8,754 nt of DNA, taken from Methanobacteriaceae archaeon UBA349 (GTDB taxonomy: Archaea > Methanobacteriota > Methanobacteria > Methanobacteriales > Methanobacteriaceae). Positions within the stretch are counted from its first letter, which is position 1. Each line of letters begins with the position of its first letter. A program made the position numbers and the translations under genes. The notes beneath the pieces were generated by a model. It saw only the letters and a program-made list of their open reading frames with translations. It was not told where the DNA came from and did no database searches. The stretch spans positions 1 to 8,754 of the forward strand of contig DAWK01000189.1 of the NCBI GenBank assembly GCA_002509745.1, read 5' to 3'. Shown piece after piece: positions 1 to 6,055 of the stretch.

Positions 1-299
1 GCTACATCTATTACTTTTCCACCACCTACTCCTAAAACAGCAGAAACATCGTTTATTTTTTTCTGAACTTTTTTAACAGCTTCATCTGAAGCTTCATGGA
101 TTGTTACATTTTCAACATTAAATCCTTCGGCTTCAAGACTCTCAATAGCTTTTTCACCACCAATACGCAGTGTTTTAGGGCCACTGACTACTAATATATT
201 GTCTTCAAACCTTAAATTACGGCATATAATGCCCGTTTTGTTGATTACTCCTGCTCCAGTATGTATCTCACGGGGCAGTTGTATTTTCTTTGAATCCAT
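1..299 (-). CDS. egsA: sn-glycerol-1-phosphate dehydrogenase, N-terminal part (runs off the left edge)
   Basis: Partial gene read on the minus strand from ATG at 299-297; 99 codons plus two bases are inside the window. The protein begins MDSKKIQLPREIHTGAGVIN, typical of archaeal glycerol-1-phosphate dehydrogenase, and residues 90-98 read GVGGGKVID, the nucleotide-binding GGGKxxD signature of the iron-alcohol-dehydrogenase/glycerol dehydrogenase superfamily. Known role: NAD(P)H-dependent reduction of dihydroxyacetone phosphate to sn-glycerol 1-phosphate in the cytoplasm, which sets the stereochemistry of archaeal membrane lipids. The metal-binding residues lie in the missing C-terminal part. 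The start is supported by AGGT at 311-308 (minus strand), 8 bases before the ATG, and by the good match of the N-terminus. The gene is divergent from proS. The superfamily is certain; the specific G1P dehydrogenase call rests on the N-terminal pattern and the archaeal context. Confidence 0.9.
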   Translation of the reverse strand, partial: MDSKKIQLPREIHTGAGVINKTGIICRNLRFEDNILVVSGPKTLRIGGEKAIESLEAEGFNVENVTIHEASDEAVKKVQKKINDVSAVLGVGGGKVIDV

Positions 300-357
300 G
301 TTATCTTACCTGTTATAATGATTATATTTTAAGCACCTTTAATAAAATAATTTTGGA

Positions 358-384
358 TTTTTAAGCCACTCTTAAGCTTAAAAA
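358..384. repeat. Inverted repeat at the predicted egsA start site
   Basis: TTTTTAAG (358-365) is the exact reverse complement of CTTAAAAA (377-384), with an 11-base spacer that holds a further CTTAAG. The dyad sits just downstream of the candidate egsA TATA box and spans its expected transcription start. That position would suit a repressor operator, but the arms are A/T-rich and no regulator is known from this window. Confidence 0.3.
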
Positions 385-387
385 GTT

Positions 388-401
388 TAATATAAATTTT
401 A
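388..401 (-). promoter_or_regulatory. Candidate TATA box of egsA
   Basis: On the minus strand the sequence reads AAAATTTATATTA, close to the archaeal BRE plus TTTATATA box. Transcription would be expected to start about 25 bases downstream, near 365-370, giving a leader of roughly 70 bases. The match is good, but the region is so A/T-rich that chance boxes are common; a second TATA-like stretch at 461-470 is also possible. Confidence 0.4.
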
Positions 402-460
402 TGTTGTTATTATCTATCTAAGTAACTATTGTATTATTCTTATCATATTTTGAAATTAAA

Positions 461-470
461 TTTATAAATA
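461..470 (+). promoter_or_regulatory. Orphan TATA-like box in the egsA-proS spacer
   Basis: TTTATAAATA is preceded by AAATTAAA, which together look like an archaeal BRE/TATA pair. Used on the plus strand it would start a transcript near 490-497, more than 330 bases before proS, so either a very long proS leader or a separate non-coding transcript. TTTATAAA is itself palindromic, so it could also point toward egsA. Weak on sequence alone. Confidence 0.25.
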
Positions 471-747
471 TAATTAATTAACAAGGATAATAATCAGATA
501 TTAATAAGATTGATTGAATAATATTAAAATAAGAATTAAAGTAATGCACTAAGTTAGTTATAAGAAATTAAATGTAGTTAATTAAAATATTAGTTTTTCT
601 TAAACTGAATTAAAATTCTAGAAATAGATTATTGAAATTAAAAGTTTTAAGTATTTGATTAGTTAATGAATTTTTTAAATAATCTTTAAATGATATGGGA
701 GTAGATTATTGTTATTGATAATATTAGGTCGATTTAATTTAATCAAT

Positions 748-770
748 TTTATAATAAATATTTATTATTT
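748..770 (+). promoter_or_regulatory. Candidate proS core promoter with an 18-base palindrome
   Basis: TTTATAATAAATATTTATTA is the best TATA-like region at a useful distance before proS. It contains a perfect 18-base palindrome (751-768, ATAATAAATATTTATTAT). A start about 25 bases downstream would give a leader of roughly 40-60 bases that includes the GGTGA ribosome binding site. Which TATA-like octamer is used cannot be fixed by eye. Confidence 0.4.
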
Positions 771-824
771 AAACTCCATAAATCAATTATAACACTTATT
801 ACTAACTTTATCGCAGTAAATCAC

Positions 825-829
825 GGTGA
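825..829 (+). promoter_or_regulatory. Shine-Dalgarno site that decides the proS start
   Basis: GGTGA (825-829) matches the archaeal anti-Shine-Dalgarno complement and lies 5 bases before ATG 835. An in-frame GTG at 826-828 falls inside this site, so a start at GTG 826 (adding residues M-K-N) is unlikely; ATG 835 is the better start. Confidence 0.8.
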
Positions 830-834
830 AAAAT

Positions 835-2238
835 ATGACAAATTTCAGTGAATGGTTTCACAATATATTAGAGGAAGCAGAAATTTTAGACTCCCGTTAT
901 CCAATCAAAGGAATGAATGTTTGGCTTCCTAATGGTTTTAAAATAAGAAAGTACACTTTAAATATCCTTAAAGATATTTTAGATAAAGAACATGAAGAAG
1001 TGCTCTTCCCATTACTTATTCCTGAAGATGAACTTGCAAAAGAGGCTATTCATGTAAAAGGATTCGAAGAAGAGGTTTATTGGATAAATCATGGTGGTTT
1101 AACTGAATTAAACAAAAAAATGGCTCTAAGGCCAACCAGTGAAACTGCTATGTATCCTATGTTTTCTTTATGGGTTAGATCTCATACAGATTTACCTATG
1201 AAGTTTTATCAAGTAGTAAACACTTTCCGGTACGAAACTAAACACACTCGACCTCTCATAAGAGTAAGAGAAATTACAACATTCAAGGAAGCACACACGG
1301 TTCACAGCAGTAAAGAAGATGCTCAAAAGCAGGTTGAAGATGCTATTAAAATTTATAAAGAGTTTTTTGATGTTTTAGGAATTCCTTACTTAATTACTAA
1401 AAGGCCAGTATGGGATAAATTCCCTGGTGCGGACTATACCATGGCTTTTGATACATTACTACCTGATGGAAAGACTTTGCAGATTGGTACAGTCCATAAT
1501 TTAGGCCAAACCTTTGCTAAAACTTTTGAAATCACTTTCGAAACTCCTGAAGGGGAGCACGAATATGCTTATCAAACGTGTTATGGTCTTTCTGATAGAG
1601 TTATTGCTTCAGTGATTGGTGTTCATGGAGATGATTCTGGACTATGCCTTCCACCTGAAATTTCACCATATCAAGTAGTAATAGTTCCGATCATATTTAA
1701 AAAAGGTGGAGAAGAGGTTATAGCTGCTTGTGAGGAAATTCAGAGCAAACTGAAAGATGCTGGATTCAGAGTTCACATGGATGACCGTGATATGAGGGCC
1801 GGTAAAAAATTCTATGATTGGGAGATGAGAGGAGTTCCATTAAGAATAGAACTAGGGCCAAGAGATTTAAATGATAATAAAACTGTCTTCTTAAGAAGAG
1901 ATACCATGGAAAAAATTAGTGTTTCACTTGAAGAGGACATTATAGATAATGTTAACAACTTAATGTCAGATATTAGTTTGAATATGCGAGAAAAAGCCCG
2001 GGAAAAATTCAATAATCAAATTCGCCAGGTAGATAATATTGAAGATGTTAAAGAGTCTATAGAAACTGAAAAAGGCATAATTTCATTTTCATGGTGTGGC
2101 GAAGAGTCCTGTGGAAAAGAAATAGAAGAAATAGCAAATGTAGATATTTTAGGTGTTCAGGAAGAAGAAACTTCTGGAAATTGTTTTAACTGTAGCAGGG
2201 ATGCAAAATTTAAGGCTTTTCTGGCAAAAACATATTAA
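835..2238 (+). CDS. proS: Prolyl-tRNA synthetase, archaeal/eukaryotic type
   Basis: 467 residues from ATG 835. Class II aminoacyl-tRNA synthetase that charges tRNA-Pro with proline in the cytoplasm using ATP. The N-terminal catalytic domain (about 1-275) has motif 1 around 26-64, the TSE loop at 101-103, motif 2 starting FRYE (131-134) with the arginine-rich strand to about 156, and motif 3 around 251-273 (GLSDRV, then GVHGDD and LPP), with the motif 3 arginine at R255. The anticodon-binding domain starts near P278 and runs to about 380. The C-terminal domain carries C421, C426, C450 and C453, a four-cysteine zinc site, and ends in AKTY; a terminal tyrosine is characteristic of this type of ProRS. 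The length fits the archaeal family, which lacks the bacterial editing insertion. The gene is divergent from egsA with its own promoter region. An upstream in-frame GTG at 826 lies inside the Shine-Dalgarno site and is rejected. Confidence 0.97.
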   Translation: MTNFSEWFHNILEEAEILDSRYPIKGMNVWLPNGFKIRKYTLNILKDILDKEHEEVLFPLLIPEDELAKEAIHVKGFEEEVYWINHGGLTELNKKMALRPTSETAMYPMFSLWVRSHTDLPMKFYQVVNTFRYETKHTRPLIRVREITTFKEAHTVHSSKEDAQKQVEDAIKIYKEFFDVLGIPYLITKRPVWDKFPGADYTMAFDTLLPDGKTLQIGTVHNLGQTFAKTFEITFETPEGEHEYAYQTCYGLSDRVIASVIGVHGDDSGLCLPPEISPYQVVIVPIIFKKGGEEVIAACEEIQSKLKDAGFRVHMDDRDMRAGKKFYDWEMRGVPLRIELGPRDLNDNKTVFLRRDTMEKISVSLEEDIIDNVNNLMSDISLNMREKAREKFNNQIRQVDNIEDVKESIETEKGIISFSWCGEESCGKEIEEIANVDILGVQEEETSGNCFNCSRDAKFKAFLAKTY

Positions 2239-2266
2239 TTAATAATTAAATTACACAAAATTCAAA

Positions 2267-2279
2267 TTTTTAAATTTTT
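2267..2279 (+). terminator. Oligo-T termination signal after proS
   Basis: Two T5 runs (2267-2271 and 2275-2279) lie about 30 bases after the proS stop, with no hairpin. Archaeal RNA polymerase terminates at such oligo-T tracts. Plausible but weak in A/T-rich DNA. Confidence 0.4.
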
Positions 2280-2306
2280 AATATAATAATTAATTGATAA
2301 TGAATT

Positions 2307-2326
2307 AAATTTAATTATATAATTAA
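2307..2326 (+). promoter_or_regulatory. Candidate promoter of the secreted-protein gene
   Basis: TTAATTATATAATTAA (2311-2326) is a perfect 16-base palindrome with a TATA-like core preceded by AAAT. A start about 25 bases downstream gives a leader of roughly 35-40 bases containing the purine-rich ribosome binding site at 2374-2384. The other box, ATATTTATAAT near 2358-2368, is too close to the ATG to give a leader that includes the ribosome binding site. Confidence 0.35.
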
Positions 2327-2384
2327 TAATATAATTCAAATAAGGATATATGATGATATATTTATAATGGACTGAGGAAGAGGA

Positions 2385-3077
2385 ATGAATTACCGTATAA
2401 TTTTGGTTTTAATTGTTGTATGCTTATTTGCTACCGGATTAGGGGCTATGAATTTTATATCTGCAAAAGGTTTAAATCTAGAAGATGTCTATAAAGATGG
2501 CAATGTTGTCATTACTCAGCAAACACCTGCAGGCACTATACCTCATGAAATAAATGTTCAAAACAACGGAAAAAATCCAGTGAATGTTCCCAAAGGTACT
2601 ATTCTCTCCAGTAAAGATTCTCAAGATTTAGTAATTGCTCGTGATGAAGTTGTATCAGCTAATACAAATATAAGTGTTCCTGCTTATTGTATTGAGCCTG
2701 ATCAAAAGGCAGTTGAAAATAAAAAGCTTGCAGTGTCTGGTTTAGCACCCCAGGTTATTGCTGAGATTGCATCATCTTCCAATCCTGAAAATCCTTCTGA
2801 TGCATTAAATGCTCAACTAAAAATCTGGACTATTGTTGGTGGGGCCGATTTCAATGTTTACAAGGGAGAAGTAGCTGCAGTAAGTAAAAAACAGAATATA
2901 AGCTTCTATGATATTAAAGGAAATTTATCTAATGCTAAAATAGAAGTTATGACCAAATTTAATTTAACTACAGATCAAATGAACAATGTTAATATTAATA
3001 GTTCAATATTAAACCAAAGCCAGAGTTTTACAGAACAAGTAACTAATTTGTTTAGTGGCTTAGGATTAAATTTATAA
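2385..3077 (+). CDS. Secreted or membrane-anchored protein of unknown function
   Basis: 230 residues. I do not recognise a named family. Residues 1-24 have one basic residue (R4) and then a hydrophobic stretch (about 5-20), a signal peptide or N-terminal anchor. There is no clear lipobox and no second membrane span. The exported part looks largely beta: a strand-rich region about 38-105 with VNVPKGTIL (66-74), QDLVIARDEVV (80-90) and SVPAYCIEP (97-105), then a helical stretch with LKIWTIVGG (145-153). There is one cysteine outside the hydrophobic segment (C102). Six N-glycosylation sequons (N95, N171, N180, N193, N205, N210) fit an S-layer-side location in an archaeon. ATG 2385 is supported by GAGG at 2374-2377, 7 bases upstream. 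cofC follows after 60 bases and may be co-transcribed, but nothing shows a functional link to F420. Export is likely; the function is unknown. Confidence 0.85.
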   Translation: MNYRIILVLIVVCLFATGLGAMNFISAKGLNLEDVYKDGNVVITQQTPAGTIPHEINVQNNGKNPVNVPKGTILSSKDSQDLVIARDEVVSANTNISVPAYCIEPDQKAVENKKLAVSGLAPQVIAEIASSSNPENPSDALNAQLKIWTIVGGADFNVYKGEVAAVSKKQNISFYDIKGNLSNAKIEVMTKFNLTTDQMNNVNINSSILNQSQSFTEQVTNLFSGLGLNL

Positions 3078-3090
3078 TATTATCCTTTTT
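3067..3090 (+). promoter_or_regulatory. Possible cofC TATA box overlapping the end of the upstream gene, followed by a T5 run
   Basis: AAATTTATAATATTA (from 3068) is a good BRE/TATA-like match that overlaps the stop codon of the secreted-protein gene. It would start transcription near 3100, leaving a leader of roughly 38 bases that includes the cofC ribosome binding site. TCCTTTTT (T5 at 3086-3090) could instead act as a weak terminator for the upstream gene. Both readings suggest that cofC may be transcribed separately. Confidence 0.35.
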
Positions 3091-3103
3091 AACTGAGGGT
3101 AGA

Positions 3104-3220
3104 ATGAATTACTTTATATCATTTTCGGAGATTAACTATGAAATCTACTTATGCTATAATTCCTGTTTCCAGATTTTCCCATGCGAAAACGCGTCTTTCT
3201 CCTACTTTAACCCCCAGTGA
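3104..3220 (+). other. Out-of-frame start and 38-codon frame overlapping the cofC start
   Basis: ATG 3104 has a Shine-Dalgarno-like GAGGG (3095-3099) 4 bases upstream and opens a 38-codon frame that ends at TGA 3218-3220 inside cofC, in a different frame. The peptide begins MNYFIS and is not otherwise protein-like. The sequence around the ATG copies the start region of the gene at 2385 (ACTGAGG, then AATGAATTAC), whose protein begins MNYRII. It could be a degraded remnant of a duplicated gene start or a short upstream frame that lowers or couples cofC translation. I do not claim it is a functional gene. Confidence 0.3.
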
Positions 3221-3815
3221 AAGAGAGGGTTTGTTAAAGGCGATGTTAAATGATGTTACTATGGCTTTAAAAGGTGCTGTTGATGAAGTAGTTGTCATAA
3301 GCGCTGATGAAGATGTTCTTGAATTTGCATATGAATTAGGAGTAACAATTATTCAAGAAAAAGGCCAGACTGACTTGAATGGTGCTCTTAAACAGGCCAT
3401 TGAATGGTGTTCTGAAAATTGTAGCAAAGTAATAATAACTCCTTCAGATATTCCATTACTAAGTATTGCTAATCCAAAAAAATTTATTGAAGATTCTGAG
3501 AAATATGATGTAGTAATTGCTCCTGCTAAAGGTGGTGGAACTAATGCGATTGCATTCCAACCTGGAGCAATTGAATTAAAATTCGGTGATTGCAGCTTCT
3601 TTGAACATTTGCAAGATGCAAAAAATAATGAACTTTCCTTTAAAATATATGATTCATTCTATCTTTCTCTGGATGTTAATACGGCAGAGGATTTAGGTGA
3701 AATTATTTTACATGGTCATGATACTCATACTCAAACATATTTAAAGAAACTAAAATTAAGTGCCAAGCCTTTTCACGGCTCAGAACGTTTAGAAATCAAA
3801 AGAGAATTAATATAA
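3138..3815 (+). CDS. cofC: 2-phospho-L-lactate guanylyltransferase (coenzyme F420 synthesis)
   Basis: 225 residues. CofC activates 2-phospho-L-lactate with GTP to lactyl-2-diphospho-5'-guanosine, which CofD then joins to the deazaflavin Fo to make F420-0, the hydride carrier of methanogenesis. The fold is a nucleotidyltransferase of the GT-A/MobA-like class. Residues 8-20 (IPVSRFSHAKTRL) form the N-terminal nucleotide-binding loop, followed by the family's SPTLTPSERE (21-30). TPSDIPLL (101-108) carries the metal-binding aspartate D104, GGGTNAI is at 132-138, and LDVNTAEDL (178-186) supplies the second acidic motif (D179). The length is normal for archaeal CofC. ATG 3138 is preceded by GGAG (3127-3130) at 7 bases. 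An overlapping out-of-frame start at 3104 could interfere with translation. No other cof genes are in the window, so the pathway is dispersed. Confidence 0.95.
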   Translation: MKSTYAIIPVSRFSHAKTRLSPTLTPSEREGLLKAMLNDVTMALKGAVDEVVVISADEDVLEFAYELGVTIIQEKGQTDLNGALKQAIEWCSENCSKVIITPSDIPLLSIANPKKFIEDSEKYDVVIAPAKGGGTNAIAFQPGAIELKFGDCSFFEHLQDAKNNELSFKIYDSFYLSLDVNTAEDLGEIILHGHDTHTQTYLKKLKLSAKPFHGSERLEIKRELI

Positions 3816-3941
3816 ACTTAAATTAATTTATTTTTAATGTATAGTTAAAAAAAATCTACAAACATTAAGTAGTATTAATTTAATCTTAGTTGATTATGTT
3901 GATTGTATTAAGGTGTTTATAGTTATTTAAGAGTTGATGAA
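3816..3941 (+). promoter_or_regulatory. cofC-thiD spacer, presumed thiD promoter region
   Basis: 126 bases before thiD. TATA-like stretches occur around 3870-3880 (TTAATTTAATC) and 3916-3923 (TTTATAGT); the latter is about 22 bases before the ATG and would give a nearly leaderless mRNA. The Shine-Dalgarno match is weak (GTTGATGA at 3933-3940, abutting the ATG). AGGTG at 3911-3915 is too distant to serve as a ribosome binding site. I see no thiamine-pyrophosphate riboswitch: there is no CTGAGA core and no GC stem. Confidence 0.35.
3827..3835 (+). terminator. T-rich termination signal after cofC
   Basis: TTTATTTTT lies about 12 bases after the cofC stop, with no hairpin. It is consistent with archaeal oligo-T termination and with thiD having its own transcript. 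Confidence 0.35.
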
Positions 3942-4700
3942 ATGTTAGCTATTTCCATTGCTGGTTTTGATCCTTCAGGAGGGGCAGGAATATTAAGTGA
4001 TTTAAAGACATTTTCTGCACTTGGAATTTATGGAACGGGTGTAATTACTGCCTTAACTGCTCAAAATGTTCAAAGAGTTTCAAATATACGTCCCATAGAA
4101 CTGGATTTTATTGAAGAGCAGATAGACTTAATTTTAGAAGATCTTCCAGTAATTTACGGGAAAACTGGAATGCTTTATTCAAAAGAAATCATAAAATCCG
4201 TTTCTAAAAAGATTTCAGAATATGATTTAAAAATAGTAGTTGACCCGGTAATGGTTGCCGGATCTGGAAGTTCTCTCTCACAAGAGGGAATGGCCAGTGC
4301 TATAAAAAAATACCTTTTAAAAGAGGCATTAATAGTCACCCCCAATGTTTTTGAAGCAGAATTACTTTCAGGAATCAATATTGAAACTCAAGAAGATGCT
4401 ATTGAATCTGCTTACAAAATAGGAAAACTATGTGATGTGGTAGTTACAGGAGGCCATCTAGATGGGGATAATATCCTTTATAATGGCCAAATCAGAGTTA
4501 TTAGCGGAGAATTAATAGAAAGTAGTAATACTCATGGGAGTGGATGCTCCTTTTCAGCAGCTATTACTTCTTATATGAGTAAAGGGATTGAAATGGAAAT
4601 TGCCATTAAAAAAGCTGATATTTTCGTAAAAGAAAGCATTAAAAATGGTCATTGGGGTACTTTAAATCAATTCTGGAAGAATAATATAAATGAAAAATAA
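3942..4700 (+). CDS. thiD: Hydroxymethylpyrimidine/phosphomethylpyrimidine kinase
   Basis: 252 residues. ThiD phosphorylates hydroxymethylpyrimidine and then its monophosphate, making HMP diphosphate for thiamine synthesis. It is a ribokinase-fold enzyme: AGFDPSGGAG (7-16) is the N-terminal substrate-binding motif, TALTAQN (36-42) follows, KTGML is at 74-78, VVDPVMVAGSGSSL at 99-112, TPNVFEAELLSG at 133-144, and THGSGCSFSAAI (197-208) is the anion-hole/catalytic motif with the conserved cysteine C202. The length equals a stand-alone ThiD; the C-terminal ThiN domain often fused in archaea is absent. The ribosome binding site before ATG 3942 is weak, but the N-terminal motif begins almost at once, so a later start is excluded. 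It is convergent with purA, and no other thiamine gene is nearby. The ThiD family is clear; salvage versus de novo use cannot be told. Confidence 0.95.
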   Translation: MLAISIAGFDPSGGAGILSDLKTFSALGIYGTGVITALTAQNVQRVSNIRPIELDFIEEQIDLILEDLPVIYGKTGMLYSKEIIKSVSKKISEYDLKIVVDPVMVAGSGSSLSQEGMASAIKKYLLKEALIVTPNVFEAELLSGINIETQEDAIESAYKIGKLCDVVVTGGHLDGDNILYNGQIRVISGELIESSNTHGSGCSFSAAITSYMSKGIEMEIAIKKADIFVKESIKNGHWGTLNQFWKNNINEK

Positions 4701-4703
4701 TAA

Positions 4704-4712
4704 TTTTTTTTT
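4704..4712 (+). terminator. thiD terminator (T9)
   Basis: An uninterrupted run of nine T residues starts 3 bases after the thiD stop codon, the clearest oligo-T archaeal terminator on the plus strand in this window. There is no hairpin. It faces the purA terminator at 4808-4815 in the convergent spacer. Confidence 0.65.
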
Positions 4713-4807
4713 ATTTAATTTGTTTATTAATCAAATTTTAGTGAAATAAATTTTAGAGAAAATAAGTAATTGGAATTTGGATTTGTTAAATTTGCATTAT
4801 TAAAATT

Positions 4808-4815
4808 AAAAAAAA
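4808..4815 (-). terminator. purA terminator (T8 on the minus strand)
   Basis: A8 on the plus strand is T8 in the purA transcript, about 23 bases after its stop codon. With the T9 after thiD it insulates the two convergent genes. Confidence 0.6.
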
Positions 4816-4838
4816 TTTAAATAAATATTTGAGAAGAA

Positions 4839-5861
4839 TTAAAGTAATTCATCTCTTAAATCAATGGTATCAACTAGATCTGGGCCAGTAGATATTATGG
4901 TTACAGGAACTCCAGTTTCTCCTTCAATTTCATCTATAAATCTTTTTATTTCTGGTTTAAGCGAAGAATAATCAGTTGTTCGTTCGCATTCTGGATAAAG
5001 ACGGTCTACACATGTCAAAGCGATTTGTGTTGCTCCATTTATCATACAGGATTCTTTAGCCATTTCCATATCAAATAGACCAACTCTTCTTCGTCTGCCA
5101 GTAACGGTTCCGTACTCTTCAAGTCCCATTTCTTCAGCTTTTTGTTGTGTAATTTCTGTTGGGAATGGTCCTTCACCTACTCGAGTTATATATGATTTAA
5201 AAACAGCTATAACGTCATCGATACGGGTAGGTCCCACACCTACATCTGCTGCTGCAGTACTAGCAGTAGTGTCTTTACTGGTCACATAGGGATATGTTCC
5301 ATAGTACAGAGATAATCCAAAACCCTGTGAACCTTCAATAAAAACATCCTGGTCTTGATCTAAAGCTTCATTTATTTGCAGAGGCACATTAGCTGTGTAA
5401 TCTTCAAGTTCTGGTATTTCACTGGCCAGTTTGGCTGTTCTCATTACTCTATCTGAGTTAGCAGGTCCGCAACCAGTACCAGTACTCCCTATTTTCTTAA
5501 AAAGGTGATCAGAGGCTTTATCTCTTTCTTTATGTTGTTCTTCTATTATAGCGCAGCGATAATCAACAAATGTTCGCTCTTTAACATTATATTTGTTTAA
5601 ATAATCCATTTCATGTAAGAATACTTCTGGATCAACTAGTACTCCTGCGCCTATAAACATCTTAGCGTCAGTATGCACAAATCCAGAAGGAGTTAACCTT
5701 AAACCGTATTTTTCACCATTAAATTCTACAGAGTGGCCTGCATTAGGCCCTACTCCTGCTCTGGCGATGATGCTGGGTTTATCATAATGGCATAAATAAG
5801 TAATACACTTACCTTTACCTTCGTCACCCCATCCGCCTCCGACTAAAACACTGCATGTCAT
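4839..5861 (-). CDS. purA: Adenylosuccinate synthetase, short archaeal form
   Basis: 340 residues. It joins IMP and aspartate with GTP hydrolysis to adenylosuccinate, the first committed step from IMP to AMP. The N-terminal WGDEGKGK (11-18) is the GTP-binding loop with catalytic D13; NAGHSV (40-45) holds catalytic H43. STGTGCGPA (127-135), EGSQG (176-180), [14 protein letters not shown] (189-202), GPFPTE (231-236), [14 protein letters not shown] (251-264, IMP/GTP-binding arginines) and STGPD (324-328) are all in the expected order. Bacterial enzymes are about 430 residues; known archaeal forms are about 340, so the shortness is normal and not a truncation. ATG 5861-5859 is supported by AGGAG at 5874-5870, 8 bases upstream. 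It is on the same strand as the AAA+ ATPase upstream but separated by 194 A/T-rich bases, so it probably has its own promoter. Confidence 0.97.
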   Translation of the reverse strand: MTCSVLVGGGWGDEGKGKCITYLCHYDKPSIIARAGVGPNAGHSVEFNGEKYGLRLTPSGFVHTDAKMFIGAGVLVDPEVFLHEMDYLNKYNVKERTFVDYRCAIIEEQHKERDKASDHLFKKIGSTGTGCGPANSDRVMRTAKLASEIPELEDYTANVPLQINEALDQDQDVFIEGSQGFGLSLYYGTYPYVTSKDTTASTAAADVGVGPTRIDDVIAVFKSYITRVGEGPFPTEITQQKAEEMGLEEYGTVTGRRRRVGLFDMEMAKESCMINGATQIALTCVDRLYPECERTTDYSSLKPEIKRFIDEIEGETGVPVTIISTGPDLVDTIDLRDELL

Positions 5862-5907
5862 TTATTGTTCTCCTTTGACTGTTGCCTCTTTTATATTAAA
5901 AAAGATG

Positions 5908-5921
5908 TAATAAAAACTTTT
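5908..5921 (-). promoter_or_regulatory. Candidate purA TATA box
   Basis: On the minus strand AAAAGTTTTTATTA gives a purine-rich BRE-like lead and a TATA-like box (5916-5908). Transcription would start near 5885, leaving a leader of about 24 bases that keeps the AGGAG site. A second A/T box at 5888-5898 lies too close to the ATG for that. Confidence 0.4.
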
Positions 5922-5931
5922 CCCTTATTTG

Positions 5932-5947
5932 AAAAATAATTATTTTT
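5932..5947. repeat. 16-base A/T palindrome between the ATPase gene and purA
   Basis: AAAAATAATTATTTTT is perfectly self-complementary. Read on the minus strand it ends in T5 and could be a weak terminator for the ATPase transcript; alternatively it is an upstream element of the purA promoter. It is made of A and T only, so chance is a serious alternative. Confidence 0.3.
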
Positions 5948-6055
5948 ATTTAAACATTTTTGTATTTTTTTATTTTAATTTAATTAGTTTGATAGGTGAA
6001 TTTGTATTTTTATATTTTTAATTAAGTAAAATATTATTCTTAAATATAATTTTGT

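Larger units (their letters stand above)
300..834. other. Long A/T-rich divergent intergenic region between egsA and proS
   Basis: About 535 bases with no credible coding region on either strand; the short ATG-led frames stop within a few codons. It is almost entirely A and T. Visible elements are a candidate egsA promoter (388-401) with a dyad downstream of it, a strong TATA-like box at 461-470 with an A-rich BRE-like lead, a proS TATA region with an 18-base perfect palindrome (751-768), and a 10-base direct repeat (TAGATTATTG at 625-634 and 702-711). I see no tRNA, no GC-containing stable hairpin and no riboswitch-like conserved core. It is unusually long for such a compact neighbourhood. 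Confidence 0.75.

Noticed and set aside
1812..2012. 66-codon frame on the minus strand inside proS
   Set aside because: It is antisense to the conserved anticodon-binding domain of proS, has no ribosome binding site and no recognisable protein pattern.
835..2238. Dual prolyl/cysteinyl-tRNA synthetase
   Set aside because: Such an activity was once proposed for methanogen ProRS but was not upheld. Nothing in this sequence supports more than proline charging.
3816..3941. Thiamine-pyrophosphate riboswitch upstream of thiD
   Set aside because: I looked for the CTGAGA-type core and paired GC stems. None is present in this A/T-rich spacer.
4175..4378. 67-codon frame on the minus strand inside thiD
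   Set aside because: It is a shadow of the conserved ThiD coding sequence, with no own signals.
4839..5861. purA as a truncated gene, because it is about 90 residues shorter than bacterial enzymes
   Set aside because: All catalytic and nucleotide-binding motifs are present in order, and about 340 residues is the normal length of archaeal adenylosuccinate synthetase.
5862..6055. Small plus-strand gene after AGGTGA near 5994-5999
   Set aside because: The only start nearby is TTG, and the frame ends after a handful of codons.
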